Assembly: GCA_030141605.1 (NCBI GenBank)
Contig: JAQGDQ010000376.1
Coordinates: forward strand, 163,231 to 227,230
DNA from: Tubiluchus corallicola
Taxonomy: Eukaryota > Priapulida > Priapulimorpha > Priapulimorphida > Tubiluchidae
Direction of reading: 5' to 3'
DNA length: 64,000 bases
This document shows positions 63,660 through 64,000 of this stretch, piece after piece; position 1 is the stretch's first letter; every line of letters begins with the position of its first letter. The position numbers and the translations under genes are program-made. The notes below the pieces were generated by a model that was given only the letters and a program-made list of their open reading frames with translations, searched no databases and was not told where the DNA came from.

Positions 63660-64000
63660 CTGTCCATTAAATTAATTATATAAAAACAAGAGAACTGATA
63701 TTCAATATGAATAGAGAACTGTCAAGTCAGGTAACATTTTGTTAAATCTTCTATTCACTTGAAATTCAAAACACTAAACGTTTTATTAATTTTAAGAACA
63801 AAGAATTTAAAAATCTGACTAAAACTTGTGTTACTGTAGAAGAATCTACAAATTAGTTAGTTAAGTTAGTAAGATGGTTTAAGTTAGCAATAATTAACAA
63901 AGCAACAGTTAAGCAAGAATTCCCAGCCCAGTAGTTCGATGAAAACTTCACTAATTTGTGAATTATTGGGAACCGAAAAGGCCAAATAATCAAAGGCCAC
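63660..64000 (-). other. PRPF6 intron at the right edge
   Basis: It ends TTAATGGACAG before the exon at 63659. The preceding exon(s), coding the first 80-90 residues, are not in the window. Confidence 0.6.

Noticed and set aside
1..64000. CRISPR arrays, operons, bacterial-type signals
   Set aside because: The sequence is eukaryotic. The only short tandem arrays are microsatellites and single duplications.

Overview
The window is animal (metazoan) nuclear DNA, very AT-rich. It has spliced genes with canonical GT-AG introns, long noncoding gaps, microsatellites and decayed transposons. The encoded proteins (PIKfyve, an ORP10/11-type oxysterol-binding protein, the splicing factor PRPF6, an ARHGAP29/GMIP-type RhoGAP) are standard animal proteins. 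I infer an invertebrate and cannot name the phylum from the sequence alone.

Every gene I can support is on the minus strand, so the reader should move from right to left. 56538-63659: PRPF6, its first exon(s) lying beyond the right edge. 32185-48296: a complete 17-exon oxysterol-binding-protein-related gene (629 residues, OSBPL10/11 type). 18836-27479: a complete PIKfyve gene, 5 coding exons, 2087 residues, with one 4.6-kb exon. 2715-2813: one exon of a small twin-CX9C protein that looks like the complex I assembly factor NDUFAF8. 1-316: the N-terminal exon of a RhoGAP that runs off the left edge. I joined the exons by hand, and splice phases agree across every junction in the three large genes.

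The rest is accessory DNA. A broken Ty3/gypsy retrotransposon lies at about 12.8-14.4 kb. A broken LINE reverse transcriptase lies at 52.2-53.95 kb. A second LINE lies inside a PRPF6 intron at 61.77-63.09 kb and is interrupted by a 436-bp hAT element with a perfect 8-bp target duplication. A second hAT-like element (45614-46003) sits in an ORP intron. A 743-bp element with 38-bp perfect terminal inverted repeats (28938-29680) lies upstream of PIKfyve. There are also fold-back repeats, a four-copy small inverted-repeat family, a diverged 0.5-kb dispersed duplication and three tRNA-like stretches.

Functionally, PIKfyve makes PI(3,5)P2 on endosomes and the ORP transfers lipids against phosphoinositides, so two adjacent genes act in phosphoinositide metabolism. 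I see no sign that they are co-regulated. PRPF6 is a core U4/U6-U5 tri-snRNP protein and is unrelated to them. I found no clear new biological system. The least explained items are an orphan exon at 30728-30895, exon-like plus-strand ORFs nested in the last ORP intron, and the 743-bp inverted-repeat element.
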